A DNA stretch of 64,000 bases from Candidatus Soleaferrea massiliensis AP7 (GTDB lineage Bacteria > Bacillota > Clostridia > Oscillospirales > Ruminococcaceae), in contig NZ_CCYH01000027.1 of the NCBI RefSeq assembly GCF_000820765.1, positions 1 through 64,000 of the forward strand, written 5' to 3'. The translations under genes and the position numbers were made by a program. Of this stretch, positions 1 to 8,585 are shown one piece after another (the stretch's first letter is position 1; every line of letters starts with the position of its first letter). A model generated the notes under the pieces. It did no database searches. It saw only the letters and a program-made list of their open reading frames with translations, and had not been told where the DNA came from.

Positions 1-338
1 GGTTACTTCTTTGGCCGGCAAAGAAGTAACTGCCACATTGCCAAGTGCCACTTGGTAAACAGCGTAAGGCCACTGAGCTTCAGCGGTACAAATCCACCTT
101 GCTAAGGAGCCCTTGACAAATAAAGTACAGCAGCCGCGCCACCACAGAACAGTATCCAAGATTCCAAGCGGAACTTGGCGGTAACTGGAAGACTGCTGAG
201 TCTCAGCGACACAACAACCATCCCGCAAAAATAAAAAACCAGCCCACACCGGGTTTAAGAAACTGAAACGCAGAAGGACGTCGTGCGGCAACGCATGCCG
301 TCCTTCTGCGTTTCATGACAGGTTTTCGCGGGAATATC
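1..338. other. Left-edge non-coding stretch rich in small inverted repeats
   Basis: No convincing gene is visible. The first bases form a dyad (GTTACTTCTTT at 2-12 and AAAGAAGTAAC at 20-30), and further short dyads follow (CCAAGT/ACTTGG near 42-56, CTGAGTCTCAG near 197-207). Frame 1 is open from the window edge to a stop near 105, so the tail of a gene beginning outside cannot be excluded, but the translation matches nothing I know. The density of small hairpins suggests structured intergenic or repeat DNA. Confidence 0.4.
265..317 (+). terminator. Long perfect hairpin, probable terminator
   Basis: Sixteen-base arms at 265-280 and 299-314 are perfect complements around an 18-base loop that contains a further TGCG/CGCA pairing. 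Only a short T run follows, so termination is plausible but not certain. It separates the left-edge stretch from the promoter at 339. Confidence 0.5.
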
Positions 339-368
339 TTGTCAATCCCCAGTGCTTTGTGGTATACT
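339..368 (+). promoter_or_regulatory. Sigma-A promoter for the FkbM methyltransferase gene
   Basis: TTGTCA at 339-344, an 18-base spacer and TATACT at 363-368. This lies 38 bases before the proposed TTG start at 406. Confidence 0.6.
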
Positions 369-405
369 ATATATCGTATTGCGAAAAAACGGGAGGAATG
401 TCGGC

Positions 406-1482
406 TTGCTGGATTTTATAACGGAACAGGAAGACCTTTGGCAGCGCCTGCAGCGCGCGGAAAAACCGGTCGTACTGTATGGGATGGGAGACGGCGCGGA
501 TAAGATTATGAAGGTATGCGCCGCTTACGGCATCCCGATAGCCGATGTTTTTGCAAGCGACGAATATGTGCGCGGCCACTCATTCCGCGGCTACGAGGTT
601 CTGCGGTTCGGCGATGTTTTGAAGAAGCACGGACGCTGCATCGTTCTGCTGGCATTCGGCAGCGCGGACTCAAGGCTGATCGAACGGTTTGAATGGATGC
701 GGCGGCATACCGAATTCTATGCGCCGGATGTGCCGGTGATTGGGGGCGGCCTGTTCAACGCGGCCTATGTCAGGGAACACGCATCCGAACTGCGGAGTGC
801 CTATGAATTGATGGCGGACGAGCAGTCCCGCCGGGTGTTTGCGGCGACGGTCAACTACAAGCTCAGCGGGAAGATCGATTACCTGCAGCAGGTCACCACG
901 CCGAAGGCAGAGGTCTATACCAGCCTGCTCAACGTCGACGAACGGGAGGTGTTTGTCGATCTCGGCGCGTATGACGGCGATACGATTGAGGAGTTCCTCC
1001 AATACACAAAGGGACAATTCGAAAGCATCCTTGCGGCCGAGCCTGACCCGAAGAACTATCAAAAGCTCCTGCAGCATATTGAAAAGGCCGGATGGAAGCG
1101 CGTTATCCCGATAAACCTTGGCATCTGGTCCGGGAAAGACACGCTGTCCTTCCAGGGCAAAGCGGGCCGCAACTCTGCGCTCGGCGAAAACGGCGGAATT
1201 CAGGTGCCGGTGGATTCGATCGATCATATTTTGCAGGACAGATGCCCGACCCTGATTAAAATGGATGTGGAAGGCGCCGAGTATCGGGCGCTTGAGGGCG
1301 CAGCCGAAACGATCCGGCGGCATCACCCGAACTGGATGATTTCCGCCTACCACCGCAACGAGGATCTGTTTGCGCTGCCGCTGCTCTTACACCGATTGGA
1401 TCAGGACTGCAGTATCTATCTGAGGCATCATCCATATATTCCGGCGTGGGAGACCAATTTATACGCCGCGGCGCGGCGATGA
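406..1482 (+). CDS. FkbM family methyltransferase with N-terminal nucleotide-binding-like domain
   Basis: Probable SAM-dependent O-methyltransferase of the FkbM family, 358 aa. The C-terminal half has the SAM-binding motif VFVDLGAYDGDT (about residues 182-193) and the later LIKMDVEGAE block (about 283) that is characteristic of FkbM enzymes. The first 150 residues carry VVLYGMGDGA (about 22-31), like the Rossmann-type modules found at the N-terminus of some glycan-modifying FkbM proteins. I chose the TTG at 406 because GGGAGGA (391-397) sits 8 bases before it; an in-frame ATG at 352 has no ribosome site and lies upstream of the -10 box. The gene appears to be monocistronic. The substrate is unknown; such enzymes often methylate sugars or peptides of surface or secondary-metabolite pathways, which is inference here. 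Confidence 0.8.
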   Translation: MLDFITEQEDLWQRLQRAEKPVVLYGMGDGADKIMKVCAAYGIPIADVFASDEYVRGHSFRGYEVLRFGDVLKKHGRCIVLLAFGSADSRLIERFEWMRRHTEFYAPDVPVIGGGLFNAAYVREHASELRSAYELMADEQSRRVFAATVNYKLSGKIDYLQQVTTPKAEVYTSLLNVDEREVFVDLGAYDGDTIEEFLQYTKGQFESILAAEPDPKNYQKLLQHIEKAGWKRVIPINLGIWSGKDTLSFQGKAGRNSALGENGGIQVPVDSIDHILQDRCPTLIKMDVEGAEYRALEGAAETIRRHHPNWMISAYHRNEDLFALPLLLHRLDQDCSIYLRHHPYIPAWETNLYAAARR

Positions 1483-1645
1483 ACCCGATGAGGACAGAAG
1501 GAAAATCCGAAGGACCCGGCTGGCATCCAACAGACGCGTCAGGTGTTTCCGGAACGGCTGGAGAAGGGAGACGCATTCCTATATGGCTGTGCGGTGTTGA
1601 AATGACCGGAATCCACTGGAATCGATAAAAATATCCCATTTATTA

Positions 1646-1674
1646 TTGACAAATTGGATTAGATATTCTACAAT
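1646..1674 (+). promoter_or_regulatory. Promoter of the LacI-family regulator
   Basis: TTGACA at 1646-1651, a 17-base spacer and TACAAT at 1669-1674, about 59 bases before the start codon at 1733. Confidence 0.7.
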
Positions 1675-1732
1675 ATTACATATATTATTCATATTGTGTC
1701 GGCAGAAATCAGGACGGCTGAAAGAGGTAGTT

Positions 1733-2773
1733 ATGAAGACTTTAACCATGAAGGATATTGCAAATCTGGCAGGCGTGGGGCTTACAACGGTTTCCCGCGT
1801 CATCAATAACGAACCATATGTCAACGAGCATACCCGGCAGCGGGTTATGGAGGTCATCAACAAGTACAACTACATCCCGAACAACAGCGCGCGCAACCTG
1901 AAAAGAACGCGTTCCAATACCATCGGTGTGCTGGTCAAGGGCATCACCAACCCGTTCTTCTCCAGGATGATCAAGGTGATTGAAAGCGAGATTACCAAGC
2001 ACGATTATACGATGACGCTGCATCAGGTTGACATCAACGACGATGAGATTGCGAACGCCATCAGCCTGGTCAATGAAAAAAGGCTGGCAGGCCTGATCTT
2101 TCTGGGCGGTAATTTCAGCCACTCGCAGGATCGTTTCCTGCAGCTGAAGGTCCCGTTTGTGCTGACCACCATTATGGTTGACAGTGATAAGGTGGACAAG
2201 GATGTCTTTTCCAGCGTCTCGATCAACGATACGAAGGAATCCTTCGATGCGGTCAACTACCTTTGCAGGCTGGGCCATCGCAAGATCGCGATCATAGCGG
2301 CAAGCCAGAACGATACCAGTATCGGCCGGCTGCGTCTGGACGGTTACCGTCTGGCGCTGGTCAGGAACGGCATCGATTTTGATGAAAACCTGCTGGAGCA
2401 TGGTGAATTCACTCTGGAGTCCGGCTATATCGCCATGAACCGTCTGCTGGACCGCTGCGAGGGCATCACCTGCGTCTATGCGATTTCCGATTTTCTGGCG
2501 CTCGGCGCGAGCCGCGCGATTCTGGAACGGGGACTGCGCATCCCGGAAGACATTTCGGTCATGGGCTTCGACGGCATCGATCTCGGCGAATATTCGACCC
2601 CGTCGATCACGACAATCGCGCAGCCCGGTGAAGAGATGGCGCTGCAGAGCGTCAAAATCCTGTTTGATCTGATCTATAAAAAGAATACCAACCAGCACGT
2701 CATCTTTAAAGCAAAGCTGATTGAGCGGGAAAGCTGCCGTGAGGTGCAGCAGGCTTCTGTTCAGACGAATTGA
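1733..2773 (+). CDS. LacI family transcriptional regulator
   Basis: DNA-binding regulator of the LacI/GalR family, 346 aa. Residues 6-50 are the signature helix-turn-helix and hinge (MKDIANLAG, VSRVINN, then NNSARNLKR). The remainder is a periplasmic-binding-protein-like effector domain beginning TIGVLVKGITNPFF. The start at 1733 follows AGAGGTAG and fits family length; an upstream extension to 1646 would run over the promoter. The gene is alone, between its own promoter and a terminator, with no sugar-utilisation operon beside it. The convergent neighbour is galE, so control of galactose or another sugar is possible but unproven. The effector is unknown. Confidence 0.92.
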   Translation: MKTLTMKDIANLAGVGLTTVSRVINNEPYVNEHTRQRVMEVINKYNYIPNNSARNLKRTRSNTIGVLVKGITNPFFSRMIKVIESEITKHDYTMTLHQVDINDDEIANAISLVNEKRLAGLIFLGGNFSHSQDRFLQLKVPFVLTTIMVDSDKVDKDVFSSVSINDTKESFDAVNYLCRLGHRKIAIIAASQNDTSIGRLRLDGYRLALVRNGIDFDENLLEHGEFTLESGYIAMNRLLDRCEGITCVYAISDFLALGASRAILERGLRIPEDISVMGFDGIDLGEYSTPSITTIAQPGEEMALQSVKILFDLIYKKNTNQHVIFKAKLIERESCREVQQASVQTN

Positions 2774-2892
2774 CAGCTCTTTGGCAGAATTAGCTGCCCA
2801 AGTTATTATAAAACGAATGAGAAAATTGACCAATACAAATTGGCAAAAGGATTTTAAAGGAATTATTGCCGGCAATTCTACAGAATTTTAAA

Positions 2893-2928
2893 GAATGCTC
2901 CAAACTGAAGGCAGGAGCATTCTTTTTT
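2893..2928 (+). terminator. Terminator of the LacI-type gene
   Basis: GAATGCTCC at 2893-2901 pairs with GGAGCATTC at 2914-2922 and is followed by six T residues. Confidence 0.85.
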
Positions 2929-3007
2929 ATAATATGGAGGATGGTTCACCTTCCATCGACAGGTTTCTTCCTTATTAATATAATGAAAGGATGCGCACCT
3001 GTAAACA

Positions 3008-3048
3008 CAAAAAAAGAATATCCCGCGCCACTTTGACGCGGGATATTC
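3008..3048 (-). terminator. Terminator of galE
   Basis: Read on the minus strand, GAATATCCCGCG (3048-3037) pairs with CGCGGGATATTC (3027-3016), and a T-rich tract follows (A-rich at 3008-3015 on the plus strand). Confidence 0.85.
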
Positions 3049-3083
3049 TCTTGCTTTCATTTTGCCTCTTAAGATTTGCTATA

Positions 3084-4091
3084 TTATAAACCATTCGGAT
3101 TGTTCTGCGTAAAGCGCCAAGTGTCGGCGCACATCTCTTCGATGCCGCGGGTAGCTTCCCAGCCGAGTTCCTCCCTTGCCTTGGTCGGATCAGCATAGCA
3201 CTCCGCGATATCGCCGGGACGGCGGGGAGCGATCTTCTTTTTGATTGAAACGCCGCTTGCCTTTTCGAACGCTGCAACCACCTGAAGGACGCTGTAACCG
3301 TTGCCGGTGCCGAGATTGTAGGTCATGACGCCGTCCGTTGCCAGGACTTTGTCGACCGCTTTCAGATGTCCAAGCGCCAGGTCCACAACATGGATGTAGT
3401 CGCGGACGCCGGTGCCGTCGGGTGTCGGATAGTCGTCGCCGTAAACGCTCAGGCATTCCAGCTTGCCGACTGCAACCTGCGCGATATAGGGCATCAAATT
3501 GTTTGGGATGCCGTTCGGATCCTCGCCGATGCGGCCGGATTTATGCGCGCCGATCGGGTTGAAGTAGCGAAGCAGCACAATGCTCCATTCCTTGTCGGCA
3601 ACATACAGATCTCTCAGGATGTTCTCGATCATCAGTTTGGTGCTGCCGTACGGGTTGGTGGTTGAAAGGGGGAAATCCTCCCTGATCGGCACCGATTTCG
3701 GTGTACCGTAAACGGTTGCCGAGGAGCTGAATACGATCTTCTTACAGCCGTATTTCTCCATGACCTCGCACAGGATCAATGTGCCTGTGATGTTGTTGTG
3801 ATAGTATTTCAAAGGGATGCGGACCGATTCCCCGACTGCCTTAAGGCCGGCGAAATGGATAACCGCATCAATCTTGTTTTCTGCGAACACTTTTTCAAGG
3901 GCTTCCTTGTCCAGCAGGTCAACCTCATAGAATTTGACCTCTTTGCCGGTCAGCTCCTTGATTCTGTTTAACGCTTCCGGTTTGGAGTTGACGAAATTGT
4001 CAACAACAACGATGTCTTTGCCGGCGTTCAGCAATTCCACACAGGTATGGGAACCGATATAACCTGTGCCGCCTGTCACTAAGATTGCCAT
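3084..4091 (-). CDS. galE: UDP-glucose 4-epimerase
   Basis: Interconverts UDP-galactose and UDP-glucose with bound NAD, linking galactose catabolism to cell-surface glycan precursors; cytoplasmic. The 335-aa length is normal. The NAD motif GGTGYIG is at residues 7-13. The short-chain dehydrogenase catalytic residues are visible as SSSATVYG (122-129) and the Y148-x3-K152 pair within NPYGSTK. The start at 4091 is preceded by AGGAG at a good distance; the longer open frame to 4148 lacks one. It stands alone, with a strong promoter and its own terminator, and without galK or galT nearby. This suggests a role in glycan precursor supply as much as in Leloir catabolism (inference). Confidence 0.95.
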   Translation of the reverse strand: MAILVTGGTGYIGSHTCVELLNAGKDIVVVDNFVNSKPEALNRIKELTGKEVKFYEVDLLDKEALEKVFAENKIDAVIHFAGLKAVGESVRIPLKYYHNNITGTLILCEVMEKYGCKKIVFSSSATVYGTPKSVPIREDFPLSTTNPYGSTKLMIENILRDLYVADKEWSIVLLRYFNPIGAHKSGRIGEDPNGIPNNLMPYIAQVAVGKLECLSVYGDDYPTPDGTGVRDYIHVVDLALGHLKAVDKVLATDGVMTYNLGTGNGYSVLQVVAAFEKASGVSIKKKIAPRRPGDIAECYADPTKAREELGWEATRGIEEMCADTWRFTQNNPNGL

Positions 4092-4493
4092 AGAAAACAC
4101 TCCTTTTCTGATTCCAGTGAAGCCGATCGTTATGATGGATTCCAACAAGCTGCCAGACTGACAAATTTACCGCCTGACGGCCTTTTCACGATACAGCAGT
4201 TTTCTGAGTGCCTTTTGTTTACAAACCCAGTATAACACATCCTGAGACGCTGTCAATCAATTCTGGAAAAGTGGATAGATAAATCTATTATCTCGCAACA
4301 ATAATACATAAAACGAAAAGAATTTAGAAAGATGGCTTTTATTTTACGATTGAAAATTATATAATAAGATAGAGAATAGAATCCCCGATAAACCGTTCTT
4401 TTATGCTTGAATTTAAAAATATCGTGATTTTTTTATAGGAAAAGCGCACAAAAATTTTGTTTTGGAAAAAACTTTCGAAAGTGAGGAACACAC
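4092..4493. other. Divergent intergenic region between galE and the HD-domain gene
   Basis: The left part holds the galE promoter. From about 4258 to 4480 the sequence is strongly A+T-rich with no open frame of note and no clear TTGACA/TATAAT pair for the downstream gene, though AT-rich -10-like blocks occur near 4355-4375. Confidence 0.5.
4229..4256 (-). promoter_or_regulatory. galE promoter
   Basis: On the minus strand TTGACA (4256-4251), a 16-base spacer and TATACT (4234-4229). Confidence 0.75.
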
Positions 4494-5159
4494 ATGTCCC
4501 ATGTTACATTTAAGCAGGTTCAGAATCATGCCGAGATCAAAACCTACATCCAGAAAGCGGATGAAGCGCTGGAAAAACAAGGATACACAGAGCATTCCTT
4601 TGCGCATGTCACCAAGGTTGCCGAAACGGCGAAGGATCTGCTCATCCGGCTGGGATATTCCGAGCGGGAAGCCGAGCTTGCGCAGATCGCCGGTTTTCTG
4701 CACGATATCGGCAACGTCATCAACCGGGTGGACCATGCGCAGAGCAGCGCGGTGATGGCGTTCCGCATCCTTGACCGGATGAAGATGCCGCCGGATGAGG
4801 TGGCTACGGTGATTGCGGCCATCGGCAACCACGATGAGGAAACCGCCTTTGCGGTCAGCCCAATCGCGGCTGCGCTGATCCTGGCGGATAAAAGCGATGT
4901 GCGCCGCACCCGCGTGCGCAACCGCGATTTTGCGACCTTCGACATCCATGACCGGGTCAACTACGCGGTTGAAGATTCGAGGCTGATTCTGGACGCCGAC
5001 ACGCGCAGCATCACGCTGGATTTAAAGATCGACACGAAGATCTGTTCGGTGGTGGATTACTTCGAAATCTTCCTGAACCGCATGCTGCTGTGCAGGCGCG
5101 CGGCGGACTTTCTGGAGTGCCAGTTCCGGCTGAATGTGAACGGCACGGCGCTGCTGTGA
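4494..5159 (+). CDS. HD-domain phosphohydrolase family protein
   Basis: Putative metal-dependent phosphohydrolase of the HD superfamily, 221 aa, soluble. Candidate metal ligands are H34/H38 in EHSFAHV, H70-D71 in FLHDIGN, H113 in GNHDEE and D132 in LADKSD. The order fits an HD fold acting on nucleotides or phosphoesters. There is no RelA, GGDEF or other partner domain, so the substrate cannot be told. GTGAGGA at 4481-4487 supports the start at 4494. The gene is monocistronic between an AT-rich leader and a bidirectional terminator at 5419. The last 80 residues have no recognised motif. Confidence 0.8.
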   Translation: MSHVTFKQVQNHAEIKTYIQKADEALEKQGYTEHSFAHVTKVAETAKDLLIRLGYSEREAELAQIAGFLHDIGNVINRVDHAQSSAVMAFRILDRMKMPPDEVATVIAAIGNHDEETAFAVSPIAAALILADKSDVRRTRVRNRDFATFDIHDRVNYAVEDSRLILDADTRSITLDLKIDTKICSVVDYFEIFLNRMLLCRRAADFLECQFRLNVNGTALL

Positions 5160-5418
5160 TAACTTCCATTCTGATGAAATACTTTTTTCAGTGTGATGGA
5201 TCTCATAATCCTGGTTTGATATTGTCTGTGGCTATTGGTACCCGAGTGATATTTTTACGGTTTCAAGCCGATTCTGTATACTTGTCAATGAAACTGAAAG
5301 AGATACATCCAGTGAAAGATACAGATCAGGATAGATATGGACTGAGAAGGATACAGACAAGGGGAGACACAGACCGGGATCCATACAGAAAGACCGTAAG
5401 ATGCGTTTTGAAAGCATG
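5160..5418. repeat. Degenerate short tandem repeats between convergent genes
   Basis: No gene. From about 5290 to 5400 a purine-rich motif of the type AGATACAGA recurs about every 14-18 bases with many substitutions. It looks like a decayed tandem array. The first part (5160-5290) shows nothing recognisable. Confidence 0.45.
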
Positions 5419-5447
5419 AAAAAAGGCGGCCGTTCAGCCGCCTTTTT
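5419..5447. terminator. Bidirectional terminator
   Basis: An A run, GGCGGC (5425-5430), a six-base loop, GCCGCC (5437-5442) and a T run. It serves both the HD-domain gene (+) and the deaminase gene (-). Confidence 0.85.
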
Positions 5448-5465
5448 ACTGCCGGGGAACTGCTG

Positions 5466-5957
5466 TCAATATCCAAGCAGTCCATCCAGGGATTCATCCT
5501 GCAGAACCCAGGCCTCGTTGACGTCGATTGTCCGGTATTCATCCTTGGTATCGCGGACGACGACCGTCTGAATACCGGCGTTGATAATCATGCGTTTGCA
5601 CATTGCGCAGGGATTGGCATCCTTGACGATCTCTCCGGTCCCGTATTCCTTGCCGACCAGAAACAATGTCCCCCCGATCATATCGTTGCGGCTGGCGGCG
5701 ATGATGGCATTCTGTTCGGCGTGCACCGACCGGCACAGCTCGTAGCGCTCGCCGCGCGGGATGTTGAGCTTTTCCCGCGTGCAGACGCCCAGGTCCGAAC
5801 AGTTTTTGCGTCCGCGCGGCGCGCCGACATATCCGGTCGAGATGATCTGGTCGTGCTTGACGATGATCGCGCCGAAGTTCCGCCGGATGCAGGTGCCCCG
5901 TTCCGCTACGGTCTCCGCGATATCCAAATAATAGTTGATTTTATCTCTGCGTTCCAT
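5466..5957 (-). CDS. dCMP deaminase (deoxycytidylate/cytidine deaminase family)
   Basis: Zinc-dependent deaminase, probably converting dCMP to dUMP for thymidylate synthesis; the ComEB-type proteins of Firmicutes belong to the same family. Length is 163 aa. Zinc and catalytic residues are clear: H79-A-E81 in SVHAEQN, and C117 and C120 in PCAMCK. A further Cys-rich stretch (C23, C53, C59) is typical of dCMP rather than free-cytidine deaminases. The ATG at 5957 was chosen because it begins the conserved MERRDK segment; GAGGAAG lies about 12 bases upstream, rather far, so a nearby GTG remains possible. It is divergent from ksgA and has its own strong promoter. Confidence 0.9.
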   Translation of the reverse strand: MERRDKINYYLDIAETVAERGTCIRRNFGAIIVKHDQIISTGYVGAPRGRKNCSDLGVCTREKLNIPRGERYELCRSVHAEQNAIIAASRNDMIGGTLFLVGKEYGTGEIVKDANPCAMCKRMIINAGIQTVVVRDTKDEYRTIDVNEAWVLQDESLDGLLGY

Positions 5958-6015
5958 ACTGCATTTCACTTCCTCTTTGTCCGGACACAACGCCCGGTAC
6001 GTTTCTTTATCCTCT

Positions 6016-6044
6016 ATCATAATATGTACGTGCAGTTTTGTCAA
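6016..6044 (-). promoter_or_regulatory. Promoter of the dCMP deaminase gene
   Basis: Minus strand TTGACA (6044-6039), a 17-base spacer and TATGAT (6021-6016). Confidence 0.75.
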
Positions 6045-6099
6045 ATCTGTGCTATACTATGGAAGAGAATTTCAAAAAATATGATTGCAGGAGGCAGCT

Positions 6100-6954
6100 A
6101 TGCAGAATTTATCCAACATCTCCACACTCAAGGAACTGCTTGGCCGGCATGGATTCCGATTTTCCAAAGGGCTTGGGCAGAACTTTCTGGTGAATCCGAC
6201 GGTCTGTCCAAGGATTGCCGAGGAGGGCGGCGCGAAAAGTGGCGTAGGCGTCATCGAGGTCGGGTCCGGCGTCGGTGTGCTGACGGTGGAGCTGGCCGCC
6301 CGTGCGGACAAGGTGGTCTGCATCGAGCTGGACAGCCGGCTGATGCCGGTGCTGGATGAAACGCTCAGCGGGTTTGACAATATCCGCGTCATCAATGAGG
6401 ACGTGCTGAAGGTCGATCTGAAAAAACTCATTGCGGAGGAATTTCCGGATATGCCGGTCGCCGTCTGTGCCAACCTGCCGTATTATATCACCTCGCCGAT
6501 TATCATGACGCTGCTGGAGGAGCGGCTTCCAATCGATTCGATCACCGTCATGGTGCAGAAGGAGGCTGCGAAGCGCATCTGTGCGAAGCCCGGCACGCGG
6601 GATGTTGGAGCGGTCAGCATCGCCGTGCAGTATTACAGCGAACCGAGGCTGCTGTTCCATGTCTCACGCGGCAGCTTCTTGCCGTCCCCGGATGTGGATT
6701 CTTCGGTTATCCGGCTGGACATCCGAAAAGAACCGCCCATTGCGGTCACGGATGAAGCGTGGTTTTTTCAGGTGGTGCGGGCCGCGTTTTCGCAGCGGCG
6801 AAAGACCGTTCTCAACGCGCTTTCCTCTTCGCTTGGCATTTCAAAAGAGAAGGTGTCTGAAGCTTTAGAGCGTGCGGGTGTCGCAGCGTCGAGCCGGGCC
6901 GAACAGCTTTCGATGCTTGATTTTCAAAAAATTTACCAGAATCTTCATGCCTGA
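6100..6954 (+). CDS. rsmA: 16S rRNA dimethyladenosine transferase
   Basis: RsmA (KsgA) dimethylates two adjacent adenosines in helix 45 of 16S rRNA during late 30S assembly, using SAM. The 284-aa protein has the family opening FSKGLGQNFL (21-30), the SAM motif EVGSGVG (53-59) and the catalytic NLPY (125-128). The ATG at 6100 is preceded by a perfect AGGAGG at 6089-6094; the TTG at 6085 in the same frame lies upstream of that site. A strong terminator follows at 6982. It has no tatD or rnmV beside it, unlike many Firmicutes. Confidence 0.95.
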   Translation: MQNLSNISTLKELLGRHGFRFSKGLGQNFLVNPTVCPRIAEEGGAKSGVGVIEVGSGVGVLTVELAARADKVVCIELDSRLMPVLDETLSGFDNIRVINEDVLKVDLKKLIAEEFPDMPVAVCANLPYYITSPIIMTLLEERLPIDSITVMVQKEAAKRICAKPGTRDVGAVSIAVQYYSEPRLLFHVSRGSFLPSPDVDSSVIRLDIRKEPPIAVTDEAWFFQVVRAAFSQRRKTVLNALSSSLGISKEKVSEALERAGVAASSRAEQLSMLDFQKIYQNLHA

Positions 6955-6981
6955 GCTGCCAGAAAACACAGGATAATCGTA

Positions 6982-7023
6982 CAGATATTTTCTCCGTTTT
7001 TGGAGAGAATATCTGTTTTTTTG
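6982..7023 (+). terminator. Terminator of rsmA
   Basis: CAGATATTTTCTCC (6982-6995) pairs with GGAGAGAATATCTG (7002-7015), followed by eight T residues. Confidence 0.9.
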
Positions 7024-7090
7024 TCTGTATATGTTCCCGCCGAAAGCGAACAATAAAACTGCACGAAATATAGAAAGGATGTGCAGACTT

Positions 7091-7276
7091 ATGAGCTTTA
7101 GAGATCGCAAAAAAAATGTGGAACATGCCAACCGCGTAAACAACGACCTGAAATGCTATGAAGGCTTCAGCCCACTTATCGAGAACCGTTATGGTTCCCA
7201 CAACTATGCGCTGAACCCGATTGAACAGACGTTGGAAAGCTACCGGGCCAAGAATGAAATGCCCGGCAAGGATTAA
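7091..7276 (+). CDS. Small hypothetical protein
   Basis: Not recognised. A 61-aa basic/polar protein starting MSFRDRKKN, rich in Asn and Tyr, with no signal peptide, membrane helix or Cys. The start at 7091 follows AAAGGAT at a usual distance; the open frame extends upstream without a better site. It is 15 bases before the next gene, which with the third small gene forms an apparent three-gene unit (7091-7977) ended by a terminator. Soluble small proteins of this sort in clostridia are often sporulation-associated; that is only a guess from size and company. Confidence 0.6.
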   Translation: MSFRDRKKNVEHANRVNNDLKCYEGFSPLIENRYGSHNYALNPIEQTLESYRAKNEMPGKD

Positions 7277-7291
7277 ACGCGGAGGGACAGC

Positions 7292-7729
7292 ATGAAGAAA
7301 AAGGATGATATCGAGCTTCTGGACGAAATCTATCAAAATGCGCATATGGGCATGGAGTCCATCGATGCGCTGCTGCCGAAGGTCGACAACAACAACAAGC
7401 TTTACAATGAGCTGAAAACACAGCGGGACCGCTATTTAAATTACTGCGGTCAGGCGGAAGACATGCTGAAGGGATATCAGAAAAGCCCGAAGGATGTCGG
7501 CGCCATGGAGAAATTTTCGGTGAAAACGGGCATTGCCATGAACACGATCATCCAGCACGATACGCCGCATATGGCACGGATGGTGATCGAGGGCAATACC
7601 ATGGGAATTGTCAAGATGACGGGACATCTCAAACGCCATCTTCACTGCGATTCCAATATCGTGAAGCTTGGCAGGGATGTCGTCAAATGTCAGCAGCAGA
7701 ACATCGAGGAGATGAAACGCTACCTGTAG
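7292..7729 (+). CDS. Hypothetical helical protein, possibly ferritin-like
   Basis: A 145-aa soluble protein with predominantly helical composition (DIELLDEIYQNAHMGMESID, later MARMVIEGNTMG). I do not recognise the family with confidence. Spaced acidic and His residues in long amphipathic helices (E8, E11, H18, E22; H89, H93) recall four-helix bundles of spore-coat or ferritin-like proteins, but no complete ExxH pair set can be shown. CGGAGG lies just before the start. It sits between two smaller unknown genes, probably in one transcript. Confidence 0.65.
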   Translation: MKKKDDIELLDEIYQNAHMGMESIDALLPKVDNNNKLYNELKTQRDRYLNYCGQAEDMLKGYQKSPKDVGAMEKFSVKTGIAMNTIIQHDTPHMARMVIEGNTMGIVKMTGHLKRHLHCDSNIVKLGRDVVKCQQQNIEEMKRYL

Positions 7730-7794
7730 CCAGGCGCTGATTTTTTAAAATCAGCATATCAATGGTATTTTGTGCAGACTGGAGAGAAAAAAAC

Positions 7795-7977
7795 ATGTCA
7801 GATGAAAAGATTATCAGGGGAAATGACACCAAGATTGACCCAAATGAATATGTTTATCCGACGTATATCACCCAGGCGATCACGCAGATAAACGGACGGG
7901 GCGAAGGCCGCGTGCCGCTGGTGAACGAATGGAACGTATGCTACAATAGACGTTTTGTTGAGGTCAACAAGAAGTAA
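7795..7977 (+). CDS. Small conserved hypothetical protein
   Basis: A 60-aa protein ending in NRRFVEVNKK, with the central segment INGRGEGRVPLVNEWNV. GGAGAG at 7781-7786 supports the ATG at 7795. No signal peptide, membrane segment or catalytic motif is visible, and no function is assigned. It is the last gene of the 7091-7977 group and is followed at once by a terminator. Confidence 0.6.
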   Translation: MSDEKIIRGNDTKIDPNEYVYPTYITQAITQINGRGEGRVPLVNEWNVCYNRRFVEVNKK

Positions 7978-7990
7978 CACAGCAAAAAAA

Positions 7991-8026
7991 GGGCGGGATG
8001 GAATATCATTTCATCCCGCTCTTTTT
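7991..8026 (+). terminator. Terminator after the small-protein cluster
   Basis: GGGCGGGATGGAA and TTTCATCCCGCTC pair with few wobbles (7991-8003, 8010-8022), followed by T residues. Confidence 0.8.
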
Positions 8027-8508
8027 GCAGCTTTAGCGTAACAAAGCCACCGGTTCTGCGGAGAGAACACAAAGCTTTAGCTTTCAGGATAAGGGAAGCG
8101 AAGAACAACAATCATTTCGTACAAAGTGAGAAGCTGTGAGAGATAAACTGCTTTTAACAGCTGCAGTGCGTGCGATGCGATTGACGAATTATTCAGTGCC
8201 TTTTAAGAGGACAGCCCCCTTCCAAGGCTGGAACATACCACCAGTTCAACTGATGGTTTTGATTGTGAGTGAGAACGGCTGTAGAATCATTCTGAGGGAA
8301 AAGGACATTGCGGAAAAACCATCTTTACCACAGGATAGCGCTGCAACTGGTGGCTCCAATTGTAAGTTGCATGGTGACTGTTTGCTGAAGACCGGCAGTC
8401 AAATTATATGGAATAAGCAGCACTTGGATAGAGGCGGTTATTTCCATGTTCGTTTTTTCACTGGAGAAAAAAACTTTTTGCGACAGATAGTTTCCGAAAA
8501 GTGCCTAC
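8027..8508. other. Intergenic stretch without recognised gene
   Basis: About 480 bases before the promoter at 8509. The frame of the downstream gene is open from 8136, but codon usage there is unlike its neighbours and no ribosome site precedes it. I see no repeats, RNA gene or riboswitch that I can name. Confidence 0.4.
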
Positions 8509-8537
8509 TTGACTTCTATTTTCCACTGCTTTATGAT
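8509..8537 (+). promoter_or_regulatory. Promoter of the redox/ABC-transporter operon
   Basis: TTGACT (8509-8514), a 17-base spacer and TATGAT (8532-8537), 49 bases before the start at 8586. Confidence 0.75.
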
Positions 8538-8585
8538 AAGATAAGGATAACGAAATGCAGGCATCTCTGCAGAAAGGAAAAGATC

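Noticed and set aside
8136-8585. 150-codon upstream extension of the split-barrel ferredoxin protein
   Set aside because: It contains the promoter at 8509-8537 and has no family similarity; the domain starts at 8586.
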